Assembly: GCA_963806495.1 (NCBI GenBank)
Contig: CAWDYA010000011.1
Location: 186,001 to 250,000, forward strand
Direction of reading: 5' to 3'
Source of the DNA: CAWDYA01 sp963806495
Lineage (GTDB): Bacteria; Acidobacteriota; Polarisedimenticolia; JACPZX01; DASXTC01
Length of the DNA: 64,000 nt
The notes below the pieces were generated by a model. That model did no database searches. It was not told the DNA's origin and saw nothing but the letters and a program-made list of their open reading frames with translations. Shown here one piece after another: positions 55,019 through 63,852 of this stretch. Positions within the stretch are counted from its first letter, which is position 1. Each line of letters starts with the position of its first letter. The position numbers and the translations under genes were made by a program.

Positions 55019-55585
55019 ATGGAAGAGGCCGAGGAAATCACCCGGCAACTGGTCGCCTGGCGCGAGGGGAGCGACGAGGCCCCGCGCCACCTGTTCCAGC
55101 TCCTGTACGAACAGCTCCGCGTCATGGCCCGGATCCAGCTGCGGCGGCTCCAGCCGGGCCGCACGCTCGACACCACCGCGCTTCTCCACGAGGCGTATCT
55201 GCGGCTCGTCGACCAGACCAGCGCCGATTACAAGGATCGGGGCCATTTCTTCGCGGTCGCCGCGACCGTCATGAGGCACATCCTGGTGGACGAAGCGCGC
55301 CGGCAGGGTGCGGCCAAGCGGCGGCCGGCCGATGAGGCCTCCCCCGCCCCTGCGGCGGCCGGCGAGGTGAGGCTCGAGGACCTGCTCGATGTCAACGAGG
55401 CGCTGCTCAGACTCGAGCAGGTCGACCCCCGGCTCGTGCGGATCGTCGAGATGCGGTTCTTCGGCGGCCTCTCGGTGGAGGAGACGGCCGAGGCGATGGA
55501 GGTCTCGCCCCGCACGGTCAAGCGCGACTGGCAGAAGGCCCGGGCCTTCCTCTACGTGCAGCTCTCCGAGCCGGAGGCGTCATGA
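55019..55585 (+). CDS. ECF-type sigma factor
   Basis: A 188-aa sigma factor. Region 2 lies at about residues 20-95 (LLHEAYLRLVDQ, then RGHFFAVAATVMRHIL). Region 4 is at 125-180, with an HTH including SVEETAEAMEVSPRTVKRDW. It resembles the acidobacterial/planctomycete-rich ECF group linked to Ser/Thr kinases. The stop overlaps the kinase start (ATGA). No anti-sigma factor is adjacent; the kinase may serve that regulatory role. Confidence 0.9.
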   Translation: MEEAEEITRQLVAWREGSDEAPRHLFQLLYEQLRVMARIQLRRLQPGRTLDTTALLHEAYLRLVDQTSADYKDRGHFFAVAATVMRHILVDEARRQGAAKRRPADEASPAPAAAGEVRLEDLLDVNEALLRLEQVDPRLVRIVEMRFFGGLSVEETAEAMEVSPRTVKRDWQKARAFLYVQLSEPEAS

Positions 55586-58566
55586 AGGAGATGTCGCCCG
55601 AGCGCTGGGAGCGGATCTCCACCCTGCTCGACCGGCTCCTGGACGAGCCGCCCGCCTCCCGCGAGGCGCTGCTGGCGAGCGCGTGCGGAGACGATGAGCG
55701 GCTCGCATCACAGGTGCGGGAGCTGCTGGCTGCAGCCGACCGGTCCGGCATCCTGGAAAAACCCGCCGGCGCCGCGCTGCAGACCCTGCTGTCGGGCCTG
55801 GCCGGAGAGGAGGACGGCCCGGAGACTTCCGGCGGCCCCGGAAGGGAGGCGGGGCGGCGCATCGGCGTCTGGCGTCTGGAGCGGGAGATCGGGCGCGGCG
55901 GCATGGGCGTGGTGTACCTGGCCGCACGGGTCGATGCGCAGTTCGAGCAGCAGGTGGCGGTCAAGCTGCTGCGGCGCGGCCTCGACTCGGACGAGATCCT
56001 GGAGCGGTTCCTTCAGGAGAGGCGGATCCTCGCCCGACTGCAGGACCCGCGCATCGCCGGCCTGCTCGACGGCGGCGTCACCGAGGACGGCCGTCCCTGG
56101 TTCGCGATGGAGTTCGTCGAAGGGGAGACGATCACCGCCTGGTGCGCGCAGCGCGGCGCCGGCGTGGAGCAACGGCTGCGGCTGTTCCGCCAGGTGTGCG
56201 CCGCCGTGCAGTACGCGCATCGCAATCTGGTGATTCATCGCGATCTCAAGCCGTCAAACATCCTCGTGACGCGCGACGGCCAGGTGAAGCTGCTCGACTT
56301 CGGGATAGCCAAGCTGCTGGCCGACGAGCCGGGCGTGGATCGGCCCCGCACCCGGGCCGACCTGCGCGTGATGACGCCCGAGTACGCCGCCCCCGAGCAG
56401 GTGCGCGGCGAGACGGCCACGACGGCGACCGACGTGTACGCGCTGGGGGTCGTGCTGTACGAGCTGCTCTCCGGCGCACGGCCGTACCGCGCCGATCCCA
56501 CGGATCCGGCGTCCCTGGAGAGGGCGGTCCTGGAATCGCGGATCACGCGTCCCTCGCGCGTCGCCAAGCCCGCGCGGTTGCAGCGCCGGCTCCGGGGAGA
56601 CCTCGACGCGATCGTGATGACCGCCCTGCGGCGCGAGCCGGAGCGGCGCTACGCGACAGCCGAGGCGCTGTCCCAGGATCTCGCGCGTCACCTCGCCGGC
56701 ATGCCGGTGGAGGCACGCGGAGAAGGGATGGGATACCGGGTCGGCACCTTCGTCAGGCGTCACCGTCTCGGTGTGGCGGCGGCCACCCTGGTGTTCCTCG
56801 CGCTGCTCGCCGGGCTGGCAGGCACGGCCTGGCAGGCGCGCCGTGCCGCCCGTGAGGCACGGCGGGCGCAGGAGGTCAAGGACTTCCTGGTCGATATCTT
56901 CCGCCTCGCCGACCCGACCCAGACACGCGGCGAGAAGCTGACCGCGCGCGAGCTGCTCGACCACGGCGCGCGACGAGTCGAGTCGGAGCTTTCGGGCCAG
57001 CCGGAGCTTCAGGCGGAGATGATGTCCCTTCTGGCCGATGTCTACCGGCAGATCGGGCTGTACGACCAGGCGCTGCCGCTCGCGCAGGGCGCGCTCGAGA
57101 CGCGACGGACGCTGCACGGCCCCACGGACCCCGGGGTCGCCTCCAGCCTCAGGCAGGAAGGAGCGATCCTGTTCGACAAGGGATCCTACGAGGAGGCGGA
57201 GCCGCCTCTGCGGGACGCCCTGGCGATGCATCGCCAGACGCTCGGCCCTCAGGACCCCGAGGTGGCCGAGGATCTCGACACACTCGCCATCCTCCTGAGG
57301 GCACGCGGCAAGCTCGACGAGGCGGAGTCGCTGGCGCGCGAGTCGCTCGCGATCCGCCGCTCCACCCTCGGCGACGCGGATCCGGCGGTGACCGATTCGC
57401 TCAACAACCTGGCGGTGATGCTTCGCGAGAAGGGTGACTACGCGCACGCCGAGGAGCTCTATCGGGAGGTCCTCGACAAGAGGCGCCCGGTGCTGGGCGA
57501 CTTCCACCCGGGAGTGCTGCTGGCGATCAACAACCTCGCAGCGCTGGTGGCTCAGCAGGGCCGGACCACCGAGGCGATCGACCTGAATCGCGAGGCGCTC
57601 GGGTTGTGCATCCGCCTCTATGGCGACGACCATCCGGCCACGGCACGCAGCCGCAACAACCTCGCCACGGTGCTGCTCAAGGAGGCGCGCTACCAGGAGG
57701 CCGAGGATCTGTTCCGGCAGGTGCTGGGTTTCTGGACGAAGACCGAGGCGGCCGACCATCCCAACGCCGTCGTCACGCGCAACAACCTTGGCGCGGTGCT
57801 CGAGGCGAAGGGAGACCTGAAGGAGGCGGAGGCGATGTTCCGCGAGCTGGAGGCGTTCTTCCGCAAACAGCTCGGGCCGGAGCATCCGTACACCGCCGTC
57901 GCGCTCGGGCACCTGGCCAACGTGCTGCGTCTCGAGGGGCGCTACGACGAGGCGCAGAAGGGCTTCGACGAGGCGCTGACGATCCGCCGCAAGGTGCTCG
58001 GCGAGGAGCATCCCGACGTCGCGACGACTCTCTACCAGCAGGGGATGCTGGCGCTCGACCGCGGGCGGCCCTCCGACGCCGAGCATCTGCACGACGCCGC
58101 CCTCGCGATGCGGCGCAAGCTGCTGCCTGCGGATCATCCTTCGGTGGGAGCCAGCGAGGTGGCCGCAGGCACGGCGCGGCTCGAACTGGGCGACGCCGCG
58201 GCCTCCGAGCCGCTGCAGCGCCACGGGCTCGAGATCCTGCGGGCGGCGTATCCGCAGGGACATCCCGAGGTGGCGTCGGCCGAGATGGCGCTGGCGCGCA
58301 CGCTGATGGCGTCCGACCGCGCCGCTGAGGCGGAGGCGCTGCTTCGAGAGGCGGTGGCGATCCGCACCGATCGCTTCGGCGCCGGAAGCTGGCTCGAAGC
58401 GGAGGCGGCCGAGGCGCTCGCCGCCTGTCTGATCGACGAAGGCAAGTCCGAGGAGGCACGCGGCATGCTGACTCAGGCCGCCGGCACGCTGCACGCGGCG
58501 CTCGGCCCCGGCCACCGCCTCTCGCTGCGCGCGGATGCCGACACCCGCCGCCTGCGGGCCCGCTGA
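55582..58566 (+). CDS. Ser/Thr protein kinase with transmembrane helix and TPR array
   Basis: A 994-aa membrane kinase. The kinase domain is at about residues 95-370: GRGGMGVVY glycine loop, VAVKLL lysine, HRDLKPSNIL catalytic loop, DFGIAK metal site and the APEQ activation segment. A transmembrane helix is at 395-415. About ten kinesin-light-chain-type TPRs follow from about 470 (SLNNLAVMLREKGDY, NNLGAVLEAKGDL). The TPRs are probably extracytoplasmic sensors or docking arms. It is translationally coupled to the ECF sigma gene, a known recurrent pairing. Confidence 0.95.
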   Translation: MKEMSPERWERISTLLDRLLDEPPASREALLASACGDDERLASQVRELLAAADRSGILEKPAGAALQTLLSGLAGEEDGPETSGGPGREAGRRIGVWRLEREIGRGGMGVVYLAARVDAQFEQQVAVKLLRRGLDSDEILERFLQERRILARLQDPRIAGLLDGGVTEDGRPWFAMEFVEGETITAWCAQRGAGVEQRLRLFRQVCAAVQYAHRNLVIHRDLKPSNILVTRDGQVKLLDFGIAKLLADEPGVDRPRTRADLRVMTPEYAAPEQVRGETATTATDVYALGVVLYELLSGARPYRADPTDPASLERAVLESRITRPSRVAKPARLQRRLRGDLDAIVMTALRREPERRYATAEALSQDLARHLAGMPVEARGEGMGYRVGTFVRRHRLGVAAATLVFLALLAGLAGTAWQARRAAREARRAQEVKDFLVDIFRLADPTQTRGEKLTARELLDHGARRVESELSGQPELQAEMMSLLADVYRQIGLYDQALPLAQGALETRRTLHGPTDPGVASSLRQEGAILFDKGSYEEAEPPLRDALAMHRQTLGPQDPEVAEDLDTLAILLRARGKLDEAESLARESLAIRRSTLGDADPAVTDSLNNLAVMLREKGDYAHAEELYREVLDKRRPVLGDFHPGVLLAINNLAALVAQQGRTTEAIDLNREALGLCIRLYGDDHPATARSRNNLATVLLKEARYQEAEDLFRQVLGFWTKTEAADHPNAVVTRNNLGAVLEAKGDLKEAEAMFRELEAFFRKQLGPEHPYTAVALGHLANVLRLEGRYDEAQKGFDEALTIRRKVLGEEHPDVATTLYQQGMLALDRGRPSDAEHLHDAALAMRRKLLPADHPSVGASEVAAGTARLELGDAAASEPLQRHGLEILRAAYPQGHPEVASAEMALARTLMASDRAAEAEALLREAVAIRTDRFGAGSWLEAEAAEALAACLIDEGKSEEARGMLTQAAGTLHAALGPGHRLSLRADADTRRLRAR

Positions 58567-58632
58567 ACGGCGCGTTACGCGGCCCGGAATGCGTTGCCTC
58601 GTCGCGGATCCGGTCGTACCTTCCTGGGAGCC

Positions 58633-59157
58633 ATGGAGACGCTGATTGCATCACCAGAACAGGCCGTTTCGCCGGCCTACTGTTCCCGCTGTCGGGGTGT
58701 TCTGCCTTTCACGGCGGCCCGCGAGGGAGCCTTCGCGCGCGAGACGCTCGAATGCACCCGGTGCCGGACGCGCTTTCGCCGCTACGACCCCGCCGCGGAG
58801 GGCAGGCGGCGTGCGCTGCGCTACCTGATCTACGGCAGCCTCTCGGGAATGCTGCTCGCGGCGATGGCGCTCGGCCTGGCCGCACTCGGCCCCGATCATC
58901 CCGCCGCGTCACCGCGCGAGACGATCGCCATGTGGATGCTCGGTGCATTGACGGTCGGCTGCGTCGCGCGCTCGTTCGGGCTGTTCGTGGTCGCGCGCGA
59001 CTACGAGAGCCTCGAGGCATACGAGCTGAAGGAGCTGGACCGGCGTCTCTGCATCGGGATGATCCGCGAGGACGTGGTGGCCGAGCTGTCGCGCCTCGGC
59101 TGGCGGCCCGCCAAGATCCGCGCGGTCATCGCCGGGCTCCGCCCCGCCGCTTACTGA
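58633..59157 (+). CDS. zinc-ribbon membrane protein
   Basis: A 174-aa product, family not recognised. The start is ATG 58633 after GGGAG. A zinc ribbon with CSRC and CTRC pairs lies at about residues 17-45. Two transmembrane helices lie at 65-85 and 100-125. A C-terminal helical domain has the pattern LSRLGWRPAKIRAVI. It may be membrane signalling or assembly. It is 66 bases after the kinase and probably co-transcribed. Confidence 0.7.
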   Translation: METLIASPEQAVSPAYCSRCRGVLPFTAAREGAFARETLECTRCRTRFRRYDPAAEGRRRALRYLIYGSLSGMLLAAMALGLAALGPDHPAASPRETIAMWMLGALTVGCVARSFGLFVVARDYESLEAYELKELDRRLCIGMIREDVVAELSRLGWRPAKIRAVIAGLRPAAY

Positions 59158-59229
59158 GCCCCGCCCGGCACCGCGGACCATCAGCCACGCTCACCGTGAC
59201 GACCCGCAGGGATTCCGTTCGCCGGATCG

Positions 59230-60471
59230 CTACCCCTTGTCCGCCTTGCGCGAGCAGACGTCCATCACCAGGTTGGCCAGCCGGCCCGCGTACTCGGTGA
59301 GCTGATCGATCTCGATCTCCTCGTTCGGCTCGTGGTACGTGGCCTCGTTGCCTGGCGCCCACCCGACCGCCTCGATACCTGCCAGCACCAGAGGCTTGGC
59401 GAACGTGCCGCCCCCGCTTCCGATCACGCGCGCGTCGGGCGCCTGCCTGAGGATCGCCTTGACGATCCCCGCCTCGGCCGACACCTCGCACGGCAGGGCG
59501 TTCTGGTAGATCTCGACCGCGAACGTCACGCCGGGCATCTTCACCGAGCCGGTCAGCGCCTCCACCTCGGCGCGGACGCTCTCAGCCGTCTGTGACGGCA
59601 CGTACCGGATGTCGAGCGTCGCCTCGCAGTCGGCCGGGACGGAGTTGGGCGCGACCCCGCCGCGTATCAGTCCGGTGTTGACCGTCGGCCCGCCCAGCAC
59701 CGGATGAACCGTGTGGGCGAGCTCGTGCCCCTCCAGAGCCAGGAGGAAGCGCGCCATCCCGTGGATGGCGTTGACCCCCTTCTCCGGGTTCATCGCGTGG
59801 GCCTGACGGCCGCGCGCCCTGACCTTGAGCAGCACGCGCCCCTTCTCGGCGACGTTGATCTCCTTCATGTCGCCGGCGATGTCGGGGATCACCGCATCGG
59901 TGCACCGGATCAACCCCTCCTCGAGCAGGTAATCGACCCCCACGCCGACGTCCACTTCCTCGTCGGCCACCGCGCCGAAGATGAACGCCCCCGGAAGATC
60001 CTGCTCGTGTTTCTTGAGAATCGCGAGCGTGGCGAACGCCGACGCCAGCGGCCCCTTGTCGTCGAGCACGCCGCGGCCGTAGAGCTTGCCGTCCTTCTCG
60101 AACGGCTCGAAGGGGGCGAACTTCCAGTCCGAGGGCGACCCGCTCGGGACCACGTCGGTGTGCAGCAGGGCCATCAGCGTCCGGTACCCCGGCTCGCCCC
60201 GCCCGACGCGCGCCAGGAGATTCTCGCGGCCCGGGACCTTCGCATGCGTCGTGTACGGGATACCGAGCCGGTCGAGCTCCTTCGCGAGGATCGCGACCAC
60301 CTTGCCCTCCTCGCCGGGCGACGCCATGCCGTCCGGGCCGCCGTTCGGGTAGTCGTCGACGAAGTAGTCGACCGTGCGCTCCCGGCAGATCCTGAGGGTC
60401 AGGTCCACGATGAAGGAACGCATCCTGCGCGCCTCGTCGAGCGCAGTTGCCGGATCGTAGCTCCCGCTCAT
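59230..60471 (-). CDS. M20 family metallopeptidase
   Basis: A 413-aa di-zinc hydrolase of the ArgE/DapE/dipeptidase clan. The metal ligands are in LHTDVVPSG, GRGVLDDKG (bridging Asp), the catalytic Glu and its partner in ADEEVDVGVG, and a late His in TYHEPNEE. The dimerisation lid is at about 195-310. The N-terminal text (RTVDYFVDDYPNGG) resembles Sapep or PepV-type dipeptidases. The substrate is not determinable. Confidence 0.88.
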   Translation of the reverse strand: MSGSYDPATALDEARRMRSFIVDLTLRICRERTVDYFVDDYPNGGPDGMASPGEEGKVVAILAKELDRLGIPYTTHAKVPGRENLLARVGRGEPGYRTLMALLHTDVVPSGSPSDWKFAPFEPFEKDGKLYGRGVLDDKGPLASAFATLAILKKHEQDLPGAFIFGAVADEEVDVGVGVDYLLEEGLIRCTDAVIPDIAGDMKEINVAEKGRVLLKVRARGRQAHAMNPEKGVNAIHGMARFLLALEGHELAHTVHPVLGGPTVNTGLIRGGVAPNSVPADCEATLDIRYVPSQTAESVRAEVEALTGSVKMPGVTFAVEIYQNALPCEVSAEAGIVKAILRQAPDARVIGSGGGTFAKPLVLAGIEAVGWAPGNEATYHEPNEEIEIDQLTEYAGRLANLVMDVCSRKADKG

Positions 60472-60522
60472 GGCTTCTCCTTTGCATGGCCGCGCGGGCC
60501 CGGGGGCCGGTGTCCGCCGCCG

Positions 60523-61233
60523 TCAGCCGCGCGTGCCGAAGATGAACTGCATGATGGCGCCGAAATCGCTCAGGTCCGCGGCGAACAGATCCGGCGAGAG
60601 CGCGATGAGAGACTCGTGCCCGACCCAGCCCGTCCCCACGGCCAGACAGCGGTACCCGTTGGCGCGCGCCGACTTGATATCCTCCGTCGAGTCGCCCACC
60701 AGCACGACACGGGAAGGATCGATCGGCGCGCCAATCCGTTCCTCCACGCGTTGCCTCGCCACCCGCCCGATGCCGGCGCGGTCCTCGCTGTCGTCGCCGT
60801 AGCCGCCCAGGTCGAAGTAGTCGGACAGGCCGACCGAGCCGAGCTTGAGGCGGGCGCCGGGCTCGATATTGCCCGTCGCCAGGGCCACCGCGGCCCGATG
60901 CACGCCCGCGAGCCGATCGAGAAGCTCGAACACGCCCGGCAGGGCGCGCTTGGCCTGCGTGTCGGCGAGCCGCTGCTCCAGATGCCCGAGAAACGACCGG
61001 CGCAGCGCCTCGCCACCGCTCACCAGATCGGACTCCTGGATCGACGCGTTGCGCGCGATCGCCTTGAGGATGAGCGGGTCGGTCATGCCGTCGAACCGCA
61101 CCGCCCGGCTGAACGGCTCGGCGTCGGGGATACCGAACACCTCCTCGAACGCCCGCGTCATCGCCCACCGGCCGCTGCCGCCGGCGTCCACCAGTGTCCC
61201 GTCGACATCGAACAGGACCAGCGTGTGGCTCAC
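60523..61233 (-). CDS. HAD-family phosphatase
   Basis: A 236-aa hydrolase. The GTG start at 61233 overlaps the sulfatase-like stop (GTGA). HAD motif I is LFDVDGTLVD, motif II is the Thr in ALATGN, and motif IV is VLVGDSTEDIKSA. The cap is helical, like phosphoglycolate phosphatase. The substrate is unknown; phosphoglycolate or another small phosphate ester is plausible. Confidence 0.87.
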   Translation of the reverse strand: MSHTLVLFDVDGTLVDAGGSGRWAMTRAFEEVFGIPDAEPFSRAVRFDGMTDPLILKAIARNASIQESDLVSGGEALRRSFLGHLEQRLADTQAKRALPGVFELLDRLAGVHRAAVALATGNIEPGARLKLGSVGLSDYFDLGGYGDDSEDRAGIGRVARQRVEERIGAPIDPSRVVLVGDSTEDIKSARANGYRCLAVGTGWVGHESLIALSPDLFAADLSDFGAIMQFIFGTRG

Positions 61234-62654
61234 GACCCGCCCGCCCCTTCCGGCTCCCGCTCGGGCAGCGTGACGGGAGGCTTGTGCAGCGAGGCGACCC
61301 ATGCGCCGATGCGCGCCCGAAGCCGCTCCGCCACGTCGGGGTGGGCGCCGATGACCGGTTTCTGCTCTCCCGGGTCGGCCTTCAGGTCGAACAGCGTCTC
61401 GGTGTTGCGGGAGGTCATGATGTACTTGTACCCGGAGGTGCGCACGCCGGCGAGGTGGCGTTCGTAGATCGCCACGTCGCCTCCCGGCAGCAGAGACCGG
61501 TAGTACCGGATCGCCGCCGGGTCGTAGCGGGCCTCGAGAAACGCCGCCTCGCGCGGAGCGATCGGCCCCACGCCCGGGCCGGGGACCGGCGCGTCGCGCG
61601 CCGTCAGGGCCTCGATCGCCCCCATGATATCGACCGTCTCCACCTGTTCGGTCACCCGGCTGCCCTCGGCGATCCGGCCGGGCAGGCTCATCAGCAACGG
61701 TACCCGGACCATCGTGTCGTACAGGTTCGACGTGTCCGAAAGCAGCCCATGGTCCCCCAGATCCTCTCCGTGGTCGGAGGTGACCAGGACGAGCGTGTCA
61801 CCGGTGAGCCCCATATCCTTCAGACTTTCCAGGAGGCGTCCCACGCGATAATCGGCATAGCCCACCTCGCCGTCGTACAGCGAGATCAGCGCCCCGATCT
61901 CGGGCGCTCCCGGATTGACCAGCCCGAGCGAGAACTGCCGCGCCCACGGGATCCAGAGCTGCGCGAGCCTGTCGAGCTGGGGCAGCGGGACGGGCACGTC
62001 GAGGAACTTCTGGCGGTACTCGCCCGGCGGGCTGAACGGCAGGGTCGGATTCGAGAGCACCAGGTAGGCGAAGAACGGCTTCTCGCGGAACGTCCCCGCG
62101 TGCTTCTTGACCCAGTCGGTGAGCGCCGCCTCCGCACGGGCCGCGCCGTCGTCGGGCGAGCCCTCCTCCTCGGGGTGGATCTCGACGAACGTCCCGAACC
62201 CCTGGTCGAACCCGCTCTCCTTGCCGATCATCGAGTCGGTCGAGACGCCCACGGTGGCGTAACCCGCCGCGGCGAGCTTCTCCGCGAGGGTGTCAATCGA
62301 CGGATCGAGCACCGGATGCTCGAACGCCACGGCGTGCTCGGCGGGGAAAAGACCCGTCAGCAGGGACGCCTGCGCGGCCATCGACCAGGGCGAGGGCGAA
62401 ACCGCCGTCTCGTACAGCGTTCCCGATGCCGCGAGCGCGTCGAGGGAGGGAGTCGTCGCCCGGGCGTAGCCGAGCGATGAGACATGGTCCGCCCGGAGAT
62501 TGGAGATGACCACCAGCAGCACGTTCGGACGCTCCTGCCCGCTCCCTCCGCACCCGGCCGTCAGGCCGCCGCACAGGGCGAGCGCGAGCGCCGGGGCAAT
62601 CCACCTCCGCCACCGCGAGGGACCACCCAGGATCGTGTTATGTAATAATCTCAC
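61230..62654 (-). CDS. sulfatase-fold lipoprotein lacking the formylglycine motif
   Basis: A 474-aa product if started at GTG 62654, which has CGGAG seven bases upstream and gives a normal signal; ATG 62693 is the longer alternative. The lipobox is LTAGC. The alkaline-phosphatase/sulfatase fold is seen in PNVLLVVISNLRADHVSSLG, SDHGEDLGDHG and FDLKADPGEQ. Where sulfatases have C/S-x-P-x-R, this protein has PWSMAAQASLLTG, so the maturation motif is missing. It may use another nucleophile or be a binding protein. It is divergent from the glycosyltransferase. Confidence 0.8.
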   Translation of the reverse strand: MRLLHNTILGGPSRWRRWIAPALALALCGGLTAGCGGSGQERPNVLLVVISNLRADHVSSLGYARATTPSLDALAASGTLYETAVSPSPWSMAAQASLLTGLFPAEHAVAFEHPVLDPSIDTLAEKLAAAGYATVGVSTDSMIGKESGFDQGFGTFVEIHPEEEGSPDDGAARAEAALTDWVKKHAGTFREKPFFAYLVLSNPTLPFSPPGEYRQKFLDVPVPLPQLDRLAQLWIPWARQFSLGLVNPGAPEIGALISLYDGEVGYADYRVGRLLESLKDMGLTGDTLVLVTSDHGEDLGDHGLLSDTSNLYDTMVRVPLLMSLPGRIAEGSRVTEQVETVDIMGAIEALTARDAPVPGPGVGPIAPREAAFLEARYDPAAIRYYRSLLPGGDVAIYERHLAGVRTSGYKYIMTSRNTETLFDLKADPGEQKPVIGAHPDVAERLRARIGAWVASLHKPPVTLPEREPEGAGGS

Positions 62655-62715
62655 TTCGCCACTCCGTCGGCGCGCCCGGTCCATCTCCGTCACTCAGGAG
62701 GTCATAAAGGTTAGC

Positions 62716-63435
62716 ATGTCCACCGCTCCCGAGGTGTCCGTGGTCGTGCCCGTCTACAACGAGCGGGACAATCTCGGCCCCCTTCTCGCGGAGATCCTGC
62801 CGGTGATGGAGACGGCAGGCCGGCGCTACGAGGTGATCTTCGTGGACGACGGCAGCACCGACGGATCCGCCGCCGCCCTCGCCCGCCTGAAGGCGGACCA
62901 TCCCCACGTGCGCGTCCTGAGCTTCGAGCGCAACGCCGGCCAGACTGCGGCGATGGCGGCGGGCTTCGAGGCCGCGCGGGGCGATATCGTCGTCACCCTC
63001 GACGCCGACCTGCAGAACGACCCGCACGACATCCCCCTGCTCCTGGAGAGGATGCAAGGCCACGACGCGGCGGTGGGCTGGCGGGGCAACCGCGCCGACA
63101 CCTGGGTACGCCGCGTGTCGAGCCGGATCGCCAACGGCGTCCGCAACGCCCTCTCCGAAGACGACATCATCGACACCGGCTGCTCGCTGAAGGCGTACCG
63201 GCGCGAAGCGCTGGCCCGGATCAAGCTCTACAACGGCATGCACCGCTTCCTCCCGACGCTGCTCCGCATGGAGGGGTACGACGTCTGCCAGGTGGAGGTC
63301 CACCACAGGCCCCGGCTGTCCGGGGACTCGAAGTACAACATCCGCAATCGCGTTTTCCGGTCGTTCGTCGACCTGCTCGCCGTGAGGTGGATGAAGCGGC
63401 GCATGCTGCACTACAGGGTGACCGAGAAAGAATGA
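62716..63435 (+). CDS. GT2 polyprenyl-phosphate glycosyltransferase, DPM1/ArnC-like
   Basis: A 239-aa cytosolic-side glycosyltransferase. The start is ATG 62716 (MSTAPEVSVVVPV); AGGAGGT lies 13 bases upstream. GT-A motifs are VVVPVYNERDNL, EVIFVDDGSTDG and TLDADLQNDP (DxD-like metal site). It ends without transmembrane helices, unlike many ArnC. It probably loads a sugar on polyprenyl phosphate for envelope glycan work. It is followed by the lipid-A N-domain gene. Confidence 0.88.
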   Translation: MSTAPEVSVVVPVYNERDNLGPLLAEILPVMETAGRRYEVIFVDDGSTDGSAAALARLKADHPHVRVLSFERNAGQTAAMAAGFEAARGDIVVTLDADLQNDPHDIPLLLERMQGHDAAVGWRGNRADTWVRRVSSRIANGVRNALSEDDIIDTGCSLKAYRREALARIKLYNGMHRFLPTLLRMEGYDVCQVEVHHRPRLSGDSKYNIRNRVFRSFVDLLAVRWMKRRMLHYRVTEKE

Positions 63436-63454
63436 GGCTTCCGGGAGGGCTCGT

Positions 63455-63724
63455 GTGATCGATCCGTGGGTGGTTCTGGGGTTCACCGGGCAGGCGTTCT
63501 TCTTCAGCAGGTTCGTCGTGCAGTGGGTGGCCGCGGAGCGACGCGGGGAGTCGGTCGTCCCCACGGCCTTCTGGTACCTGAGCATCGCGGGCGGCCTGAT
63601 CCTGCTCGCATACGCGATCAAGCAGGAGGACCCGGTCTTCATCGCCGGCCAGTCGGTCGGCGCCTTCGTCTACGTCCGCAACCTCATGCTCATCCGAAGA
63701 AAGAAGCGCTCCAGCCGCGCCTGA
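63455..63724 (+). CDS. lipid-A-disaccharide synthase N-terminal-like membrane protein
   Basis: An 89-aa product from GTG 63455 after GGGAGG. It matches the LAB_N-type small membrane domain: WVVLGFTGQAFFFSRFVVQW, then ESVVPTAFWYLSIAGGLILL and an Arg/Lys tail. It has three hydrophobic helices. This domain is often next to a polyprenyl-sugar GT2 and a glycosyltransferase, so it likely belongs to envelope glycolipid modification. Confidence 0.85.
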   Translation: MIDPWVVLGFTGQAFFFSRFVVQWVAAERRGESVVPTAFWYLSIAGGLILLAYAIKQEDPVFIAGQSVGAFVYVRNLMLIRRKKRSSRA

Positions 63725-63852
63725 CTGGCCCCTCGCTCCCCGCGACCCTATCTTCTCGTCGCCGCGCCCCCGGGCAATCCGGACCGATGTGCACCGGAAT
63801 CGTGATTTTCGGGATTGTCCCGATCCGGGCGGCCGCAAAGCCGAAGGACGCG

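Noticed and set aside
56254..58515. Minus-strand frame of about 750 codons opposite the kinase-TPR gene
   Set aside because: Shadow of the TPR array; repetitive Leu/Arg/Gln text only because the real gene is repetitive.
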